A stretch of 64,000 nucleotides of DNA from CBDDBX01 sp965225955 (lineage in GTDB: Bacteria; Acidobacteriota; Aminicenantia; UBA2199), in NCBI GenBank assembly GCA_965225955.1, contig CBDDBX010000036.1:1-64000 (forward strand), written 5' to 3'. The notes beneath the pieces are model-generated. The model saw only the letters and a program-made list of their open reading frames with translations. It was not told the DNA's origin and ran no database searches. Both the position numbers and the translations under genes were made by a program. Shown piece after piece: positions 61,639 to 64,000 of this stretch. Position 1 is the first letter of the stretch. The number at the start of each line of letters is the position of its first letter.

Positions 61639-63657
61639 CTATTCTGTTACAAACTGTTCAACAAGTTCTCTAAGCTTTTCTGCTTCTTTAGCAAGGTCAT
61701 CAGCTGTTTGTGTAACTTCCTGAACTGCAGTTGCAGACTCTTCTGTACCAGCTGCAATCTCCTGCAGACTGCCTGAGATCTCATCTATTGTGGCATTTTC
61801 CTGCTCAATAGCAGTTGCTACAGATGTTGCCGCCTGCTGCACTTCATCTCCGGATTCTACAATTTTACCAAGAATTTCCAGAGAGCTCTGACCTAGTTCA
61901 CGGCCGTTGTTTACTTCTGACGTTGTTTCTGTCATAGCTTTATCAGCTTCAGAAGATTTCTGCTGAAGTGAATCTATAATAGCAACAATCTCGTTAGTAG
62001 CTTTACCGGTTCTTTCAGCAAGTTTTCTGACTTCATCAGCAACAACCGCAAATCCTCTTCCATGCTCCCCTGCTCTGGCTGCTTCAATTGCAGCGTTAAG
62101 AGCAAGAAGATTTGTCTGATCAGCAACATCATTGATAACTTCAATAATTGCACCAATCTTACTTGTTGAATCACCAAGTTCACCAACAATTCTGCTGAGA
62201 TTACCTGCCTGGGAATCTATCTGCTCAAGAGAATCTATAGATTCCTGAATAGTTTTGCTACCTTCCTGTGTCATATTTGAAGAGTTTTCAGATATGTTTC
62301 GTGCCTCTTCCATTGACCCTGCAATATCAGCTGATGTTGCTGATAACTGAGTTAAAGCAGAAGAGACAGATTGTGCCTGACTACTCTGTTCTTCAACAGT
62401 TGCAGCAAGCTCTTCTGTAGAAGAAGATATCTGTAAAGCCGCAGAGCTGACAGTTGCAGCATTCTCTTTAACATCTTTAATAAGGTGCTGTATTCGTTCT
62501 ATAAATATATTAAACCAGTAGGCTAACTCTCCCTGTTCATCCATTGCTCCAACAGGAAGCCTTCTTGTCATATCTGCTTCACCTTCAGCAGCTTCCTGCA
62601 TCATATCCTTCATACGAATAATCGGGTCAAAAGCCTGACCAGCAAGATAGGTAGTTATAAGTGCAATAATAGCGATTCCTATAAATCCAATGAGAATTGA
62701 ATAATTTCTCAGAGCTCGTGGGCCCTCCATAACTTTATCTACAGGTACACTGATACCAAAACTCCAGGGTTTATCAGTTTGTCCATATTTTACTGGAACC
62801 TGGAAATATTTAGATAACTCACCATTTGTTTTACTGGAGCCATCGTAAGTTATATCCTTCCCTTCTCCAATACCGTTTTTGATGAGATTTTCCTGCTCAC
62901 GTTTCAGATCCTGCTGCTTTTTACCAATTACTTCAGCTCTTTTATGAGCAACTACTGTTCCATTATTTGTTGTAAGAAAAGCATAACCGGTTTCATAAGG
63001 TTTTATGCTGTTTACCAGTTCAGTAATCGCTTCAATAGTAAAATCGAAGCCCGACACGGCAACAACTCTGCCATTTAACTTGAGTGGTACTGAAACAGTA
63101 ACCATATAGTATTTTGTACCACCAATATCATAATAGTAAGGATCTGTTATAAACATTTTCCCGGTCTTTCTGGGAATATCATAAAAACTACCTGAGTTCT
63201 CATAATCTGCAAGAGCACTCCTTTTCACACCATTAGCCCGGCTCCAGTAATAAGCTACCCGACCAGTACTGTCATGGTTCTCTTTGTTTATGAAATTACT
63301 ATCGTTACCATCATATGCATCAGGTTCCCAGCAGGTCCACACACCAAGAACATCAGGGCTATCCTCAAGTTTATGTTTAAGAATGCTACTTATGAAATCT
63401 CTTGATGCTCCGGTTTTTTGGGCAGATTTGAATGCAGAATTCAAAGCAATAGCCTTATCTACTGCAGCATTAAACACTGCTTCAATAGTTTTTGCATTCT
63501 TTCCTGCCAGATTCCAGGATTCACGCATAGCTGTTTCATGCATTAGATTAAGAGCTTTTAAATATATTACCGTTGTCATAACAGCAATAATAATCAGAGC
63601 AAGACCACTCTGGGTTAAGATAACTTTTTTCTTAAGTGACATGACCTTTTTATCCAT
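61639..63657 (-). CDS. Methyl-accepting chemotaxis protein with dCache-type sensor
   Basis: 672 residues from the ATG at 63657. A slightly earlier ATG at 63669 is part of the SD sequence (ATGGAGG) and is less likely. Membrane span near 15-35, then a dCache-like periplasmic domain of about 270 residues (VLGVWTCWEPDAYDG; FITDPYYYDIGGTKYYMVTVSVPLKLNGRVVAVSGFDFTIEAI), a second span near 325, HAMP, and the signalling tip DVADQTNLLALNAAIEAARAGEHGRGFAVVADEVRKLAERTG. Double-Cache domains of this kind bind small ligands such as amino acids. The end VEQFVTE matches that of the partial receptor at 63858. Confidence 0.95.
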   Translation of the reverse strand: MDKKVMSLKKKVILTQSGLALIIIAVMTTVIYLKALNLMHETAMRESWNLAGKNAKTIEAVFNAAVDKAIALNSAFKSAQKTGASRDFISSILKHKLEDSPDVLGVWTCWEPDAYDGNDSNFINKENHDSTGRVAYYWSRANGVKRSALADYENSGSFYDIPRKTGKMFITDPYYYDIGGTKYYMVTVSVPLKLNGRVVAVSGFDFTIEAITELVNSIKPYETGYAFLTTNNGTVVAHKRAEVIGKKQQDLKREQENLIKNGIGEGKDITYDGSSKTNGELSKYFQVPVKYGQTDKPWSFGISVPVDKVMEGPRALRNYSILIGFIGIAIIALITTYLAGQAFDPIIRMKDMMQEAAEGEADMTRRLPVGAMDEQGELAYWFNIFIERIQHLIKDVKENAATVSSAALQISSSTEELAATVEEQSSQAQSVSSALTQLSATSADIAGSMEEARNISENSSNMTQEGSKTIQESIDSLEQIDSQAGNLSRIVGELGDSTSKIGAIIEVINDVADQTNLLALNAAIEAARAGEHGRGFAVVADEVRKLAERTGKATNEIVAIIDSLQQKSSEADKAMTETTSEVNNGRELGQSSLEILGKIVESGDEVQQAATSVATAIEQENATIDEISGSLQEIAAGTEESATAVQEVTQTADDLAKEAEKLRELVEQFVTE

Positions 63658-63689
63658 TAATACCTCCATATCAATCGTATTTTGGAGAT

Positions 63690-63718
63690 AGTATATTTAA
63701 TTAACATTAAATATGCAA
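63690..63718 (-). promoter_or_regulatory. Sigma-70 promoter of the chemoreceptor at 61639
   Basis: Minus strand TTGCAT (63713-63718), 17-bp spacer, TATACT (63690-63695). Confidence 0.75.
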
Positions 63719-63812
63719 GTTTATTGAAAAAAAAGCATGTTATCTTTTATAGAAACCAAATTTTTGAATGACTAACTTATAAAAACAAATAGAATATAAT
63801 TTACCAAAAACC

Positions 63813-63835
63813 GCAGGCTCCGAAGCAGAGCCTGC
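63813..63835 (-). terminator. Terminator of the partial chemoreceptor
   Basis: GCAGGCTC / GAGCCTGC eight-bp stem with a seven-base loop; on the minus strand it is followed by GGTTTTTGG, on the plus strand by TTTTATG. Confidence 0.8.
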
Positions 63836-63857
63836 TTTTATGAAATTTTAACGATAT

Positions 63858-64000
63858 CTATTCTGTAATAAACTGGTCTACCAGTTCTTTAAGAGTTTCA
63901 GCCTCCCGGGCCAGATCGTCTGCAGTCTGGGTAACTTCCTGCACTGCAGCAGCTGACTCCATAGATCCTGCTGCCATAGATTCCAGGTTGGTTGATATCT
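63858..64000 (-). CDS. Methyl-accepting chemotaxis protein, C-terminal part
   Basis: Only the last 47 codons are in the window; the rest lies beyond the right edge. The visible protein (ISTNLESMAAGSMESAAAVQEVTQTADDLAREAETLKELVDQFITE) is the C-terminal end of a chemoreceptor signalling domain and is very similar to the end of the receptor at 61639-63657. Two related receptors therefore stand in tandem, each with its own terminator, which points to a local duplication. Confidence 0.9.
   Translation of the reverse strand, partial: ISTNLESMAAGSMESAAAVQEVTQTADDLAREAETLKELVDQFITE

Noticed and set aside
1..64000. tRNA, rRNA, riboswitch, CRISPR array or complete insertion sequence
   Set aside because: I read both strands for T-loop motifs, regular spacer-repeat patterns and transposase genes and found none I could support.

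Overview
The window is an AT-rich chromosomal segment from a flagellated, diderm (Gram-negative type) heterotroph. A signal-peptide protein ending in Phe with the look of an outer-membrane barrel, flagellar genes, chemoreceptors and a PadR/ABC pair all fit that. I cannot place it in a phylum from the sequence alone. Coding density is high except around parAB.

Layout. 1-760: hslU (cut by the window edge) and hslV. 948-8288: flagellar block. Flagellin, flgE and flgD read leftward; a second flagellin, flaG, fliD, fliS and a FliT-like gene read rightward. 8424-10421: a small orphan gene and a chemoreceptor. 10909-17974: one tightly overlapping histidine operon (hisG, hisC, HAD phosphatase, hisB, hisH, hisF, a hisA-hisI-hisE triple fusion, hisD) that appears to encode every step of the pathway. 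18304-20144: DAHP synthase and prephenate dehydrogenase. 20226-25610 (leftward): AIM24-like protein, flippase-like membrane protein, DUF4097-type repeat protein, hybrid histidine kinase. 25793-30940 (rightward): PAP2 phosphatase, large outer-membrane barrel, ABC-2-like membrane protein. 31014-34414 (leftward): small regulators, a radical SAM protein and two small proteins. 34626-36115: pheA and dut. 36312-41623 (leftward): pyruvate dehydrogenase complex with a lipoate ligase-like gene. 41832-44400: small regulators, HD hydrolase, hflX. 44592-53111: carAB, a coiled-coil membrane protein, a YacL-like PIN/TRAM protein, ispF, der. 53158-53838: UPF0173 hydrolase. 53839-57645: parAB inside repeat-rich non-coding DNA. 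57646-64000: acyltransferase, ABC permease with PadR regulator, and two chemoreceptors, the second cut by the edge.

Most notable signals. (1) At least nine genes have a -10 element only 6-9 nt before the ATG and no Shine-Dalgarno sequence, so this organism seems to use leaderless mRNAs routinely. (2) Both flagellin leaders carry a hairpin presenting AGGA in the loop, as expected of CsrA sites. (3) flgDE has a near-perfect sigma-54 promoter. (4) HisA, HisI and HisE are fused into one protein. (5) Four single-base +1 frameshifts fall in carB, the YacL-like gene and der (twice) within 4 kb, and nowhere else; a local sequence-quality problem is most likely. (6) A 16-bp palindrome, TGTCGAC-NN-GTCGACA, occurs twice upstream of parAB and once, degenerate, downstream: a candidate parS. 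(7) carAB has a promoter followed by a terminator-like hairpin in its leader.
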